64,000 nt of DNA. It comes from Bacillota bacterium (GTDB taxonomy: Bacteria; Bacillota; Sulfobacillia; JAJZYS01; JAILZS01). The notes beneath the pieces are model-generated. The model did no database searches and was not told the DNA's origin. It saw nothing but the letters and a program-made list of their open reading frames with translations. The DNA is taken from NCBI GenBank assembly GCA_023512375.1, contig JAILZS010000006.1:1-64000 (forward strand). The letters run 5' to 3'. Position numbers and translations under genes: made by a program. Of this stretch, positions 25,959 to 35,115 are shown in pieces; position 1 is the stretch's first letter, and each line of letters opens with the position of its first letter.

Positions 25959-26759
25959 ATGCGCGGCGGGGGAGGCGGCGGCGTGGCACGGCTGGAGCGG
26001 AGCGAGGCGGTGGTGCTGGCCAGCCGCGATGCGGGCGAGGCCGACCGCGAGGTCGTCCTCCTCACCCGCGCCCACGGCAAGGTGGTGGCCCAGGTGCGCG
26101 GTGCGCGGCGCGTCACCAGCCGCCTGGCGGGGTCGCTGGAGCCCCTCGCCACGGTCGACGTCATGCTCTTCCGCGGCGGCCGGCGCACGACCGTGACCGG
26201 CGCCGCCCACGCCCAGCCTTTTCGCGCCCTCCGCTCCGACCTGGGGCGGTTCCTGGCCGCCAACGTGTTCGCCGAGGCGCTCGACGCCCTGGTGCCCGTG
26301 GGGGACGTGACCGACGGGCTGTACGCTCTGGCGGTGGGGGGGCTCGAGTTCCTCGCCTCCGAGGCGGACGCCGACCTGGCCCTGGCCTTCGTCCTCACGA
26401 AGCTGCTCGCCCTTCTGGGCTATGCGCCCACCTGGCGCACCTGCGCCGCGTGCGGCCGGCCGGTGGAGGGGGGCCCCTACGGCCTGAGCGCCGCCCTGGG
26501 GGGGGTCGTGGCGGGGCCTTGCGCCCAGGGCGGGGCGCCGCTGTCGCCGCCGGCCCTGGGTGCCCTCGCCCTGTTGGCGGAGGGGAGGCCGGCGGCCGTG
26601 CGCCGCCTCCACCTGGCGCCGGGCGTGCGCGACGAGGTGCGGCGCGCCGTATGGGCGCTGGTGGGGCAGGCGGCGGGGCGACCCCTGCGCAGCGCGCCGG
26701 TGTACGAGGCGGTGGCGGGCGCGACGCGGCCGGCGTCCACGGTGCGCATTGACCCGTAG
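25959..26759 (+). CDS. recO: DNA repair protein RecO
   Basis: A 266-residue protein with an N-terminal OB fold (ARLERSEAVVLASRDAGEAD, LTRAHGKVVAQVRGARR) and a helical C-terminal half with a zinc-finger region. RecO loads RecA onto SSB-coated single strands in the RecFOR pathway. The zinc region has CAACGRP and one further Cys (GPCAQG), so only three of the usual four cysteines. ATG 25959 follows AGGAGG by eight bases. Confidence 0.92.
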   Translation: MRGGGGGGVARLERSEAVVLASRDAGEADREVVLLTRAHGKVVAQVRGARRVTSRLAGSLEPLATVDVMLFRGGRRTTVTGAAHAQPFRALRSDLGRFLAANVFAEALDALVPVGDVTDGLYALAVGGLEFLASEADADLALAFVLTKLLALLGYAPTWRTCAACGRPVEGGPYGLSAALGGVVAGPCAQGGAPLSPPALGALALLAEGRPAAVRRLHLAPGVRDEVRRAVWALVGQAAGRPLRSAPVYEAVAGATRPASTVRIDP

Positions 26760-26923
26760 GTCCGATGGTTGAGACACCGTACGCCGGCTCAGGCATACGG
26801 TTTCGCCTCCACCAGGACCCGTCCCTGCCGCGCGCAGGGCGCCCGGCGCGGAGGAAATCGGATGGACGGAAGAGAACGGCACGCGCGCAGGCAAACATTC
26901 CCTTGCGTGCGGGGGTGGATGCG

Positions 26924-28354
26924 GTGCGTGTGCGATTCGTCATGGATCGACAATTTCCGTCGATCCGGCCCGACGAGCCGGTGGGGGTGGCGCGCTGGCT
27001 TCTGCGCACGGGTTCGCGCGCGGAGGTGTACGTCGTCGACTCCGGGGGGCGGTTCCTCGGGGTGGTGCGGCGGGAGGACGCCGAGGGATGGAAGGATGGG
27101 CAGACGCTGGCCGACGTCCTGACGGCGCCGCAAGCGGCGATGACGACCTACCCGGATGCCGACGTGGCGGAGGTGCAGGCGGTCTTCACCGCCCACCCGT
27201 CGTGGCAGTCCGTCGCCGTCGTCGAGGACGGTGTCATGTGCGCCGTGGTGCACCGCGGCGCGTTGGCGGAACGGGCTACTCCATGGCCCGGCACGGGGTG
27301 GGAGGCGATCCCCGCCGACCTCTACCCACAGCTCCTCGACGCCATGCAGTCGGGGATCCTCGTCGTCGACGACCGTGGGGTGGTGCGCCTCCTCAACCGG
27401 TGCGGCGCCCAGCTGTTGGGTGTCGACTCTGAGCGAACCGTGGGCAGGCCGTATGAGGAGCTGGCCGAGCACATCTTCCCCCATATGGTGGACTACCTGA
27501 GGATGAGCGCCGTACCTGCGGCCATGGGGGTGGGCGCGAGGGAGGGGGAGCGGCAGGTCCGGGTCGCGAATGGGCGGGAGCTCCTCTTCCGGTTTGGCGC
27601 GCTGGACCGCGCTGGCGGCGGCCGCGGGGGAGTGGTGGTCACCTTTCTCGACGTGAGCGAACTCAAGGCGGCCCAGGCGCACAGCGCGGAGGAGGCGAGC
27701 GAGGCAGAGCGCGCGTTTGGCCTCACCCTGCCCAACAGCAAGGTGGAGTCGAAGCTTCGGACGTCGCCCGAGTACCAGGATGTCTACGATCCGAGGACCG
27801 GGCGGGCCATCGTCACGGCCGTCATCCCCGACGGGACCTACCGGCACGTGATCAACGGCCTTCGCATCATGGCCGACCTGAAGGCGCTGGATGTCTTCCA
27901 ACTCGTCGGGATCGACAAGGATACCCTTGTGCAGGCGTTCATCTTTCACGACGTGGGCAAGGAACAACCGCGCCTCGAAGTCGGGCAGGAGTTCGTGCCG
28001 GCGGACACGTTCGAACCCGGCCGCCTGCACGCCGCCCGCAGCGCGGACTGGGCAGCAAGCGAGTACCGCGTGCGCCCCGAGGCGGAACTGTTGATCCGTT
28101 ACCACCACACGGCGGAGGAGGATCTGCCCGACTCGTTCCCGCCCGCCCTGATGCCGATGTACCGACTCCTCCGCCTCGTCGACGGCCTCTCGGCCTGCCT
28201 CACCCGACGTGGCGGCAGGGTCGAGCTGGTGGGACGGCGGGGCAGCATCATCGAGGTGCACGAGGACAACCCCGATCCCCGCTACGACCGGCGGTACGAG
28301 CTTTCTCTCTACACGGGTGCGGCGGTGGACTGCGGGCACGCCCGCGGACGGTGA
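26924..28354 (+). CDS. CBS-pair / PAS / HD-domain signalling protein
   Basis: A 476-residue cytoplasmic protein with no membrane segment. Residues 1-110 look like a CBS pair (SIRPDEPVGVARWLL, AMTTYPDADVAEVQAVFTAHP). Residues 130-255 form a PAS domain (LLDAMQSGILVVDDRGVV, VVTFLDVSELKAAQ). The C-terminal half is an HD hydrolase with FIFHDVGKEQPRL and IRYHHTAEEDLP. The CBS and PAS parts could sense ligand or redox state and the HD part would hydrolyse a phosphate or nucleotide substrate; the substrate is unknown. GTG 26924 follows GGGGGTGG; ATG 26942 is an alternative. It lies just before glyQ, close to where ccpN, another CBS protein, sits in B. subtilis. Confidence 0.8.
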   Translation: MRVRFVMDRQFPSIRPDEPVGVARWLLRTGSRAEVYVVDSGGRFLGVVRREDAEGWKDGQTLADVLTAPQAAMTTYPDADVAEVQAVFTAHPSWQSVAVVEDGVMCAVVHRGALAERATPWPGTGWEAIPADLYPQLLDAMQSGILVVDDRGVVRLLNRCGAQLLGVDSERTVGRPYEELAEHIFPHMVDYLRMSAVPAAMGVGAREGERQVRVANGRELLFRFGALDRAGGGRGGVVVTFLDVSELKAAQAHSAEEASEAERAFGLTLPNSKVESKLRTSPEYQDVYDPRTGRAIVTAVIPDGTYRHVINGLRIMADLKALDVFQLVGIDKDTLVQAFIFHDVGKEQPRLEVGQEFVPADTFEPGRLHAARSADWAASEYRVRPEAELLIRYHHTAEEDLPDSFPPALMPMYRLLRLVDGLSACLTRRGGRVELVGRRGSIIEVHEDNPDPRYDRRYELSLYTGAAVDCGHARGR

Positions 28355-28394
28355 GGACGGCGGCGCCTTGGCGCATCGGATGGCGACGGCGCGG

Positions 28395-28424
28395 TTGATC
28401 CCCCGGCAGCGCCGATGGTAACGT
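28395..28424 (+). promoter_or_regulatory. Candidate sigma-A promoter of glyQ-glyS
   Basis: TTGATC, 18 bases, TAACGT, in the 137-base gap before glyQ. The spacing equals that of the tRNA promoter at 38001. Confidence 0.4.
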
Positions 28425-28436
28425 AGGCGGCGACTG

Positions 28437-28456
28437 GCCCCGGCGCCCGCCGGGGC
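28437..28456 (+). other. Stem-loop in the glyQ leader
   Basis: GCCCCGGCG and its exact complement enclose two bases, giving a 9-bp stem shortly after the candidate promoter and 36 bases before the glyQ start. No T-box sequence (TGGNACCGCG) was found, so it is not evidently a T-box riboswitch. Confidence 0.35.
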
Positions 28457-28491
28457 GACCGCGGCCGCCGCATGCCGAGGGGGGCCTTGCG

Positions 28492-29388
28492 TTGACGTTC
28501 CAGGATCTCGTCCAGACCCTCGACCGCTTCTGGACGCGGCAGGGTTGCCTGCTCGTGGAGGCCTACGACACGGAGAAGGGCGCGGGGACCCTGAGCCCGT
28601 TCACCTTCTTCCGCACGCAGGGCCCGGAGCCGTGGCGGGTGGCGTCCGTGGAACCCTCACGCCGTCCCGCCGACGCCCGCTACGGCGACAACCCCAACCG
28701 CCTCTACCGCTTCCATCAGTACCAGGTGATCCTCAAACCGTCGCCGCCGCAGTCCCCGGAGCTCTACCTGGACAGCCTTCGGGCCGTCGGCATCGAGGCG
28801 CGCGACCACGATATCCGTTTCGTCGAGGACAACTGGGAGGCGCCGACGCAGGGGGCGTGGGGCCTGGGGTGGGAGGTGTGGCTCGACGGCCTCGAGATCA
28901 GCCAGTTCACCTATTTTCAGGGCATGGCCGGGCGTGAATGCCGGCCGGTGAGCGTGGAGATGACCTACGGCCTGGAGCGCATCGCCGCCTACCTGCAGGG
29001 CAAGGACAGCGTGTTCGACGTCGAATACGGCGCGGGGCTGACGTACCGCGAGATGTTCGGCGACCAAGAGGCCCAGCAGTCGGCGTACGTGTTCGAGCAC
29101 GCCGACCCGGAACGGCTCGGGCGCGCCTATTCGGACGCCGTGGCCGAGGCCCGCGCCCTACTCCACCGCGACCTGTACGTGCCCGCCTATGACCAGGTGC
29201 TCCATGCCTCCCACTTGTTCAATGTCATGGACGCCCGCGGTATCCTCTCGGTCGCCCAGCGCACGGCCCGCGTGGCGGAGATCCGCACCCTGGCACGCCA
29301 TTGCGGCGAGGCGTACGAGCGGGCGCGGGAGGCCATGGGCTATCCCCTCCTCGGGCGGGCATGGGGCCGAGGAGGGACGGAGGCGTGA
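28492..29388 (+). CDS. glyQ: Glycyl-tRNA synthetase alpha subunit
   Basis: A 298-residue class II catalytic subunit: LTFQDLVQTLDRFW at the start, EPWRVASVEPSRRPADARYG, and NRLYRFHQYQVILKPSP, all highly conserved in GlyQ. It charges tRNA-Gly together with GlyS in an alpha2beta2 enzyme. TTG 28492 is the start. The stop overlaps the glyS GTG. Confidence 0.96.
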   Translation: MTFQDLVQTLDRFWTRQGCLLVEAYDTEKGAGTLSPFTFFRTQGPEPWRVASVEPSRRPADARYGDNPNRLYRFHQYQVILKPSPPQSPELYLDSLRAVGIEARDHDIRFVEDNWEAPTQGAWGLGWEVWLDGLEISQFTYFQGMAGRECRPVSVEMTYGLERIAAYLQGKDSVFDVEYGAGLTYREMFGDQEAQQSAYVFEHADPERLGRAYSDAVAEARALLHRDLYVPAYDQVLHASHLFNVMDARGILSVAQRTARVAEIRTLARHCGEAYERAREAMGYPLLGRAWGRGGTEA

Positions 29389-31487
29389 GCGGCCTTCTCG
29401 TCGAGGTGGGCGTGGAGGAGCTGCCCAGCCGGGATGTGGCTCGAGCCAGCGCCGCCCTGGCCGAGGCCTTGGCGGCGGCCGTGCGGGAGCTCGGGCTGGG
29501 CGGAGGGGAGGCGCGCGCCTACGGCACCCCCCGCCGTCTCGCCGCCTACGTGGCCGATGTGGCGGAGCGCCAGGCGGTGGAGGAGCGGGAGGTGCGCGGG
29601 CCGAGCGCGGCCCACGCCTACGACGGGGAGGGACGGCCCACCCCCGCCCTGTTGGGCTTCTGCCGCAGCCAGGGGGTGGAGCCCGAGCGAGTACGCGTGG
29701 TCGAGACCCCGGGCGGGGCCTACGTCATGGCGCGAGTGCGCCAGGGTGGGAGGCCGGCGCGCGACCTCCTGCCCGAACGGGTGGCGGCTGTCCTGGCCGA
29801 TCTGCCCTTCGCCCGCACCATGCGGTGGGGGGAGGGGACGGTTCGCTTCGGCCGCCCCGTGGTGTGGCTGGTCTGCCTGTTGGGGCGCGAGGTGGTGCCG
29901 GTGACCTTCGCCGGCGTGGCAGCCGGGCGGGAGTCGCGCGGCCACCGTTTCCTGGCACCTGGGCCCGTGCCGCTGGGTGCGGCGGAAGACTACGAGGACC
30001 GCCTGCGCGACGCGTTCGTGCTCGCCGACCGGGCGGGACGGCGAGCCGCCGTCCGCCGGGCGGTGGAGGCGGCGGCGGCGGCGGAGGGGCTTGAGGCGGA
30101 GGTGGACGAGGGTCTGCTCGACGAGGTAACCGACCTGGTCGAACTGCCTACCGCCTTCGTGGGCCGGTTCTCGGAGCGGTATCTGGCCTTGCCGGACGCC
30201 GCCCTCACCACCCCCATGATCCACCACCAGCGCCAGTTCCCCACCCGACGGCGGGAGGACGGCGCCCGCGCCAACGCCTTCGTGGGCGTGCGCAACGGCG
30301 ACACCCGGCGCCTCGACCTCGTGCGGGCGGGAAACGAGCGCGTGCTGGCGGCGCGCTTGGCCGACGCCTGGTTCTTCTTCGAACGCGACCGCGCCACGCC
30401 CCTGGAGGAGATGCGCCGGCGGCTCGCGACCATGGAGCTCGGGGGCGGGCTGGGGAGCATGCTGGACCGGGCGGACCGGGTGGAGGCGATCGCCGCGGCG
30501 CTCGGCCGATGGGCCGACGAGGGGGAGCGACAGGGGCTCGAGCGGGCGGCGCACCTCGTGTTTGCGGATCGGGCGAGCCTGTTCGTGGGCGAGTTCCCCG
30601 AGCTGGGAGGCGTCATGGGGGAGGCGTACGCGGCCGCCGCGGGGGAGGATCCCGGGGTGGCGCGGGCCCTGTCGGAGGCGGTCCGACCCCGCGACGCCGA
30701 CGACCGCCTGCCCGCGCGCGGTCCGGGCCGCCTGCTGGCGCTGGCGGCGCGGGCGGAGGAGCTGGTGGCCGGCTGGCTGGCTGGGCGCGCCCCCACCGGG
30801 TCGGAGGATCCCTTCGGCCTTCGGCGCGCCGCCTTGGCCCTGTCCCGCATCGGTATGGCAGGCGGCGTGCCGGGGGGGTTGGAGCGGCTCGTGGCGACGG
30901 CGGCCGAGGCGTTCGCCTCCCGGTTCGGGGCGGATGAGCGGGCGGCCGCGCGGAACGGGGTCCTCGCCTTCGTGCGCGACCGGGTGGCGGGTCTCGTCGT
31001 GGAGGCGGGCGTGCCACCGGCGGTGGCCCAGGCGGTGTGCGCCGCCGGGGTGGACGGGCCCGACGGCGTGCTGGCGCGGGCGCGCGCCCTGGAGGCGGCG
31101 CTGGAGGAGGAGGGAGGTGACGCCCTGCTGACGGCCTACCGGCGCGCGGCACGCCTCGTGCGCCAGGCCGGTGCGGAGGCTGCCGCCGGGGAGGAGGTAG
31201 CGCAGGCCGCACCGGGGGCGGAGGCGGCGCTGGCCGCGGCCGTCTCTGCGGCGGAGGAGGCGGCGGGAGACGACCTGGCCGACCGCGACCCGGCGCGCTA
31301 CTTCCGCCTCGTGGCCTCCCTGGCGCCGAGCCTGGACGCCTTCTTCCGCGACGTCATGGTGCTCGACCCCGACCCCCAGGTGCGCCGGCGGCGCCTGGCG
31401 CTCCTGGTTCGGGTCGTGCGCCTGGCGTCGCGCGGCGCCGACCTGTCGCTGGTGGGACGGCGGCGGGAGGAACCGGTGGGCGCGTAA
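29385..31487 (+). CDS. glyS: Glycyl-tRNA synthetase beta subunit
   Basis: A 700-residue beta subunit with LLVEVGVEELPSRDVARA at the N-terminus, FARTMRWGEGTVRFGRPV, a central HD-like region (MLDRADRVEAIAAALG) and a C-terminal anticodon-binding domain ending near FFRDVMVLDPDPQVRRRRL. It recognises tRNA-Gly. GTG 29385 overlaps the glyQ stop and has GGAGGG eight bases upstream; the track start lies within glyQ. Confidence 0.95.
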   Translation: MSGLLVEVGVEELPSRDVARASAALAEALAAAVRELGLGGGEARAYGTPRRLAAYVADVAERQAVEEREVRGPSAAHAYDGEGRPTPALLGFCRSQGVEPERVRVVETPGGAYVMARVRQGGRPARDLLPERVAAVLADLPFARTMRWGEGTVRFGRPVVWLVCLLGREVVPVTFAGVAAGRESRGHRFLAPGPVPLGAAEDYEDRLRDAFVLADRAGRRAAVRRAVEAAAAAEGLEAEVDEGLLDEVTDLVELPTAFVGRFSERYLALPDAALTTPMIHHQRQFPTRRREDGARANAFVGVRNGDTRRLDLVRAGNERVLAARLADAWFFFERDRATPLEEMRRRLATMELGGGLGSMLDRADRVEAIAAALGRWADEGERQGLERAAHLVFADRASLFVGEFPELGGVMGEAYAAAAGEDPGVARALSEAVRPRDADDRLPARGPGRLLALAARAEELVAGWLAGRAPTGSEDPFGLRRAALALSRIGMAGGVPGGLERLVATAAEAFASRFGADERAAARNGVLAFVRDRVAGLVVEAGVPPAVAQAVCAAGVDGPDGVLARARALEAALEEEGGDALLTAYRRAARLVRQAGAEAAAGEEVAQAAPGAEAALAAAVSAAEEAAGDDLADRDPARYFRLVASLAPSLDAFFRDVMVLDPDPQVRRRRLALLVRVVRLASRGADLSLVGRRREEPVGA

Positions 31488-31531
31488 CGAAGGCAGGGCA
31501 GGCGACGGACGGGCGCGACGGGGGGGCAGGC

Positions 31532-32350
31532 GTGGAGGAGCTGACGCTGTTCGTCGTCTCGGACTCCCTGGGGGAGACGGCCGAAGGGGTGGCGCGCGCC
31601 GCGGCCAGCCAGTTCGACGTGCCGGTGCGCATGCGCCGCTTCCCCCACGTGGACGGCCCCGAGGCGGTGGAGCGCCTCATGCGCTCGGTCGCCGAGGCGG
31701 GCCCTGCCTTGGTGGTGTACACGGTGGTCATCCCCGACCTGAGGGAGCGGCTTCGGCTCGAGATGGCGCGCCTGGGGGTGGCGAGCGTCGACGTCATGGG
31801 ACCGGCGCTCGACGCCATGGAGGCCATCTTGGGCCGGCCGGCCACGCACAGCCCGGGGCTCGTGCACCGCCTGGACGAGGGCTACTTCCGACGCGTGGAG
31901 GCGGTGGAGTTCGCCGTCAAATACGACGACGGGAAAGATCCGCGCGGTCTATTGTTGGCGGACGTGGTCCTCCTCGGGGTGTCGCGCACCTCGAAGACGC
32001 CGCTGTCGATGTACCTCGCCCACCGGCGCCTCAAGGTGGCGAACGTGCCGCTCATGCCCGAGGTGGAGCTGCCCCGCGAGCTGTTCCAGGTGCCGCGCGA
32101 GCGGCTGGTGGGCCTGACCATCGACCCCCGGTCCCTGCGCCTCATCCGGCAGGCGCGGCTCAGGGCCATCGGCCTGCCGGAAGGGGCCTCGTATGCCGAG
32201 CTGGGCCGCATCGAGGAGGAGCTGGCGTATGCCGACGGGGTGTTTCGCCGCCTGGGGTGCCGGGTGGTGGACGTGACGCACCGGGCGGTGGAGGAGACCG
32301 CGGCCCGGGTCCTACAGGAGTTGCCCGGGGGGCTTGAGCTGCAGCGGTAG
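31532..32350 (+). CDS. ppsR: Pyruvate, phosphate dikinase regulatory protein (PPDK kinase/phosphorylase)
   Basis: A 272-residue member of the DUF299/PSRP family: LFVVSDSLGETAEGVARA at the start, the P-loop-like GVSRTSKTPLSMYLA, and KVANVPLMPEVELP. It switches PPDK on and off by ADP-dependent phosphorylation and Pi-dependent dephosphorylation of an active-site Thr. GTG 31532 follows GGGGGGCAGG. In B. subtilis the orthologue yqfL lies between ccpN and dnaG; here its target ppdK follows it directly. Confidence 0.93.
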   Translation: MEELTLFVVSDSLGETAEGVARAAASQFDVPVRMRRFPHVDGPEAVERLMRSVAEAGPALVVYTVVIPDLRERLRLEMARLGVASVDVMGPALDAMEAILGRPATHSPGLVHRLDEGYFRRVEAVEFAVKYDDGKDPRGLLLADVVLLGVSRTSKTPLSMYLAHRRLKVANVPLMPEVELPRELFQVPRERLVGLTIDPRSLRLIRQARLRAIGLPEGASYAELGRIEEELAYADGVFRRLGCRVVDVTHRAVEETAARVLQELPGGLELQR

Positions 32351-32387
32351 CGCGGGGCAGCCGCGCTGCGAAGGAGGGCGGAAGGGG

Positions 32388-35048
32388 ATGGCGATGCGAT
32401 CCACGACCCTGGTGTACGACTTTGCCGACGCCGCGCACCTGGGCCGCGACCTGCTCGGCGGCAAGGGGGCCGGACTAGCGGAGATGACGCGCATCGGCCT
32501 GCCGGTGCCGCCCGGGTTCACCGTCACCACCGAGGCGTGCCGGGCGTACATGGCCACGGGACAGGTTCCGGAGGGGCTGTGGCAGGAGGTGCGCGCTGCC
32601 TTGGCCCGGCTCGAGGAGCGCATGCACAGGCGCCTCGGCGACGCCGACGACCCCCTACTGGTGTCGGTGCGGTCGGGCGCCCCCGTCTCCATGCCGGGCA
32701 TGATGGACACCATCCTCAACCTCGGGCTGAGCGCCCGCTCCGTCGAGGGGCTGGCCCGGCGCACGGGGGACGCACGCTTCGCGTATGACTCGTACCGGCG
32801 CCTCATCCAGATGTTCGGGAACGTCGTCCTGGGCATCCCTCTCGAGCGGTTCGAGTCCGAGTTGGCGGCGGTGCGGCAAGAAGCCGGGGCCGCAGCCGAC
32901 GACGCCATCGACGCCGATCGCCTGCGCGCCCTGTGCGAGCGCTACCGGGTGGTGGTGCAGCGGGAGAGCGGCCGCCCCTTCCCGGAGACGCCGTGGGAAC
33001 AGCTGGAGCTGGCGGTGCGGGCGGTGTTCGATTCGTGGAACAACCCCCGCGCCCAGGTGTACCGCCGGTTGAACGGCATCCCGGACGACATGGGCACGGC
33101 CGTCAACGTGCAGGCGATGGTGTTCGGCAACCGCGGCGCCGACTCGGGTACCGGCGTTTTGTTTACGCGCGACCCGAACACGGGTGAGGCGGTGCTCACG
33201 GGCGAATACCTGGCGAACGCCCAGGGCGAGGACGTGGTGGCGGGTATCCGCACGCCCTCGCCGGTGGCCTCCCTGCGCCGGGAGGCACCCGAGCTGTACG
33301 CGCGCATCGAGGAGGTGGCGCGCCGCCTCGAGTCCCACTTCCGGGACGTGCAGGACATCGAGTTCACGGTCGAGGGGGGGACGCTCTACCTCCTCCAGAC
33401 GCGCGCCGCCAAGCGCAGCGCCCGCGCCGCCGTGCGCATCGCGGTGGAGATGGCGCGGGAGGGGCTTATCGACAAGGAGGAGGCCTTGAAGCGGGTGGAT
33501 CCCGCCGACCTTGAGCGCCTTCTGCACCGGGGGGTGGACCCGACGGCCCGGGTGCCGGAGCTGGCGCGCGGCCTGCCCGCGTCGCCGGGCGCGGCCACGG
33601 GGCGCGCCGTGTTCGACGCCGACCGTGCGGCGGAATGGGCGCGCCGAGGCGAGCGCGTTCTCCTTCTGCGCCCGGAGACCACGCCCGAGGACATCCACGG
33701 CATCGTGGCGGCGCAGGGCGTCCTGACGGCGCGCGGCGGCATGACGTGCCATGCCGCCATCGTCGCGCGCGGCATGGGCAAGCCCTGCGTGGTGGGTTGC
33801 GACGCCCTGCGCATCGACCTCGAGGGTCGGCGGGCGGAGGTGGGCGGGAGCGTGGTGGCCGAGGGGGATGTGGTGTCCATCGACGGCGCCACGGGCCGCG
33901 TCTTCCTGGGCGAGGTGCCGCTGGTAGAGCCCGAGCTGGGCGGGGACGTGGACACCCTCCTGGCCTGGGCGGACGAGGTGCGGCGTCTGGGGGTGCGGGC
34001 CAACGCCGACACGCCCGAGGACGCGCGGCGCGCCCGCGCCTTCGGGGCCCAGGGAGTGGGGCTGTGCCGGACCGAGCACATGTTCATGGCCCAGGATCGC
34101 CTGCCGGTCGTCCAGGCCATGATCCTGGCCGAATCGGAGGAAGAGCGGCGGCGCGCCCTCGACCGGCTGTTGCCCATGCAGCAGTCCGACTTCGAGGGCA
34201 TCTTCCGCGCCATGGACGGCCTGCCGGTGACCATCCGCCTGCTCGACCCTCCCCTGCACGAGTTCCTGCCCGACGTGGAGAGCCTGGCCGTGGCGGTGGC
34301 GGTAGCGGAGCAGCGCGGCGATGAAGGCGAGGAGGCGCAGCGGCGGCGCGAGCTCCTGCGCAAGGCGCGGGCCCTGGCGGAGAAGAACCCCATGCTGGGC
34401 TTCCGCGGCTGCCGCCTGGGGATGCTCTACCCCGAGATCTACGAGATGCAGGCCCGCGCCATCTTCCGTGCCGCGTTCGCCGCCGCCCGGGACGGGGTGG
34501 ACTGCCGGCCGGAGGTCATGATCCCCCTCGTGGGCGATGTGGAGGAGCTCAGGCGGATGCGCGACCTGGTGGAGCGCGTCTACCGCGAGGAGAGCGAGCG
34601 CGCGGGTCGCTCCCTCGCCTTCCCCCTGGGGACGATGATCGAGGTTCCGCGCGCCTGTCTGGTGGCGGACGAGATCGCCGAGGCGGCCGACTTCTTCTCG
34701 TTCGGGACCAACGACCTCACCCAGACGACGTTCGGCCTCTCCCGCGACGACGCGGAGGGGAAGTTCCTGGGCTTCTACGTGGAGCGCGGCGTGTACGCCC
34801 ACAACCCGTTCGAGGTCCTCGACGCCAAGGGCGTGGGGGGGCTCATGCGCATCGCCCTGGAGCGGGGCCGCGGTCGCCGTCCCGGCCTCAAGGCCGGCAT
34901 CTGCGGCGAGCACGGGGGCAATCCGGCTTCCATCGCCTTCTGCCATGCGGCGGGGCTGGACTACGTGAGCGCGAGCCCCTACCGCGTGCCGGTGGCCCGC
35001 CTGGCGGCGGCCCAGGCCGCGCTCGCCGAACGCGGGGGGCGTAAGTAG
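32388..35048 (+). CDS. ppdK: Pyruvate, phosphate dikinase
   Basis: An 886-residue enzyme interconverting pyruvate, ATP and Pi with PEP, AMP and PPi. The N-terminal nucleotide domain starts VYDFADAAHLGRDLLGGKGA. The phosphohistidine domain has GGMTCHAAIVARGMGKPCV with the catalytic His and the neighbouring Thr that is the regulatory target. The C-terminal PEP domain ends in GICGEHGGNPASIAFC. ATG 32388 follows AAGGAGGG and replaces the track start at 32334. It forms a regulatory pair with ppsR upstream, allowing gluconeogenic PEP formation. Confidence 0.96.
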   Translation: MAMRSTTLVYDFADAAHLGRDLLGGKGAGLAEMTRIGLPVPPGFTVTTEACRAYMATGQVPEGLWQEVRAALARLEERMHRRLGDADDPLLVSVRSGAPVSMPGMMDTILNLGLSARSVEGLARRTGDARFAYDSYRRLIQMFGNVVLGIPLERFESELAAVRQEAGAAADDAIDADRLRALCERYRVVVQRESGRPFPETPWEQLELAVRAVFDSWNNPRAQVYRRLNGIPDDMGTAVNVQAMVFGNRGADSGTGVLFTRDPNTGEAVLTGEYLANAQGEDVVAGIRTPSPVASLRREAPELYARIEEVARRLESHFRDVQDIEFTVEGGTLYLLQTRAAKRSARAAVRIAVEMAREGLIDKEEALKRVDPADLERLLHRGVDPTARVPELARGLPASPGAATGRAVFDADRAAEWARRGERVLLLRPETTPEDIHGIVAAQGVLTARGGMTCHAAIVARGMGKPCVVGCDALRIDLEGRRAEVGGSVVAEGDVVSIDGATGRVFLGEVPLVEPELGGDVDTLLAWADEVRRLGVRANADTPEDARRARAFGAQGVGLCRTEHMFMAQDRLPVVQAMILAESEEERRRALDRLLPMQQSDFEGIFRAMDGLPVTIRLLDPPLHEFLPDVESLAVAVAVAEQRGDEGEEAQRRRELLRKARALAEKNPMLGFRGCRLGMLYPEIYEMQARAIFRAAFAAARDGVDCRPEVMIPLVGDVEELRRMRDLVERVYREESERAGRSLAFPLGTMIEVPRACLVADEIAEAADFFSFGTNDLTQTTFGLSRDDAEGKFLGFYVERGVYAHNPFEVLDAKGVGGLMRIALERGRGRRPGLKAGICGEHGGNPASIAFCHAAGLDYVSASPYRVPVARLAAAQAALAERGGRK

Positions 35049-35115
35049 GCGAGGCAGGAGTTCCCTGGCGGGCGTTGAACCCTCCGTCGGGACCATGTGA
35101 CGGGGTGAACGAACC

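Noticed and set aside
28355-28491. T-box riboswitch before glyQ
   Set aside because: No TGGNACCGCG box or stem I pattern was found; only a simple 9-bp hairpin is present.
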